A DNA stretch of 5,617 nucleotides from Rhodobacteraceae bacterium UBA1957 (lineage in GTDB: Bacteria; Pseudomonadota; Alphaproteobacteria; Rhodobacterales; Rhodobacteraceae). Where the stretch lies: NCBI GenBank assembly GCA_002336405.1, contig DDEJ01000054.1, positions 1 through 5,617 on the forward strand, given 5' to 3'. The stretch's first letter is position 1. The number at the start of each line of letters is the position of its first letter. Below the pieces are notes generated by a model. That model saw only the letters and a list, made by a program, of their open reading frames with translations. It searched no databases and was not told the DNA's origin. Below are positions 5,469 through 5,617 of this stretch, piece after piece. A program made the translations under genes and the position numbers.

Positions 5469-5617
5469 TTAAGCCGCCTCGTACACAAAAGGGCTTTCGA
5501 AATCGGCAAAACGCAGCGCCGCATCATCCTTGTCCGACAAGATCGCCCGCGCCGTCCCAATCGGCCAATCTATGGCAATATCAGGGTCGTCAAAGCGCAC
5601 AGAAACATCACAGTCCG
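5469..5617 (-). CDS. rfbC: dTDP-4-dehydrorhamnose 3,5-epimerase RfbC (RmlC), C-terminal part
   Basis: Only the last 48 codons and TAA (5471-5469) are present; the rest lies beyond the right edge. RfbC epimerises dTDP-4-dehydro-6-deoxyglucose at C3 and C5, the step between RfbB and RfbD. The fragment contains the C-terminal hallmark of RmlC, FDDPDIAIDWPI (8-19 of the fragment), then ILSDKD (25-30) and the ending FESPFVYEAA. This is about a quarter of a protein that is normally near 185 residues. The catalytic His and Tyr of the cupin barrel would be in the missing part. It heads the visible rfbC-rfbB-rfbD-rfbA order, and its stop touches the rfbB ATG. The identification rests on this motif plus context. 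Confidence 0.9.
   Translation of the reverse strand, partial: DCDVSVRFDDPDIAIDWPIGTARAILSDKDDAALRFADFESPFVYEAA
5477..5480 (-). promoter_or_regulatory. Ribosome binding site for rfbB
   Basis: GAGG lies inside the final rfbC codons, 8 nt ahead of ATG 5468. It supports this start and shows that rfbB is translated from within the rfbC end. Confidence 0.5.

Overview
The window reads as a chromosomal segment of an alphaproteobacterium, most likely a Rhodobacteraceae/Roseobacter-clade marine bacterium. This rests on the style of the PgsA, MoaD/MoaE and Rml proteins, on the pgsA-moaD-moaE gene order, which I recall as typical of that group, and on the moderate GC content. No species-level call is possible. 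Every gene I can support lies on the minus strand, so the window is best read from right to left.

Right part (2710-5617): a dTDP-L-rhamnose cassette in the order rfbC (only the last 48 codons are inside), rfbB, rfbD, rfbA. The genes are packed end to end: TAA-ATG abutment, ATGA overlap, then a 3-nt gap. RfbA activates glucose-1-phosphate to dTDP-glucose, RfbB makes the 4-keto-6-deoxy intermediate, RfbC epimerises it and RfbD reduces it to dTDP-L-rhamnose, a donor for lipopolysaccharide or exopolysaccharide. A run of seven G (sense strand) sits at the rfbB/rfbD junction.

Middle part (1236-2709): a 119-nt spacer with a weak promoter candidate, then pgsA (phosphatidylglycerophosphate synthase), moaD and moaE (the two subunits of molybdopterin synthase). 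pgsA and moaD overlap by GTGA, and moaD and moaE abut as TAG-ATG. This is a compact housekeeping operon; the rhamnose cassette occupies the position where I would expect another core gene (uvrC).

Left part (1-1235): gene-poor, lower in GC and probably decayed or accessory DNA. It holds only short, unrecognised or broken frames: a partial frame leaving the left edge, a frame of about 52 codons interrupted by an amber stop, and a 94-codon frame with a signal-peptide-like segment but no good start. It also has an 11-bp perfect inverted repeat with a third 9-bp copy nearby, and a bulged hairpin. 711-1235 carries no gene I can support.

I do not see a clear undescribed system. The points most worth a second look are the G7 tract at the rfbB/rfbD overlap, the repeat cluster at 384-470 with the interrupted small frame next to it, and the junction between the rhamnose cassette and pgsA.
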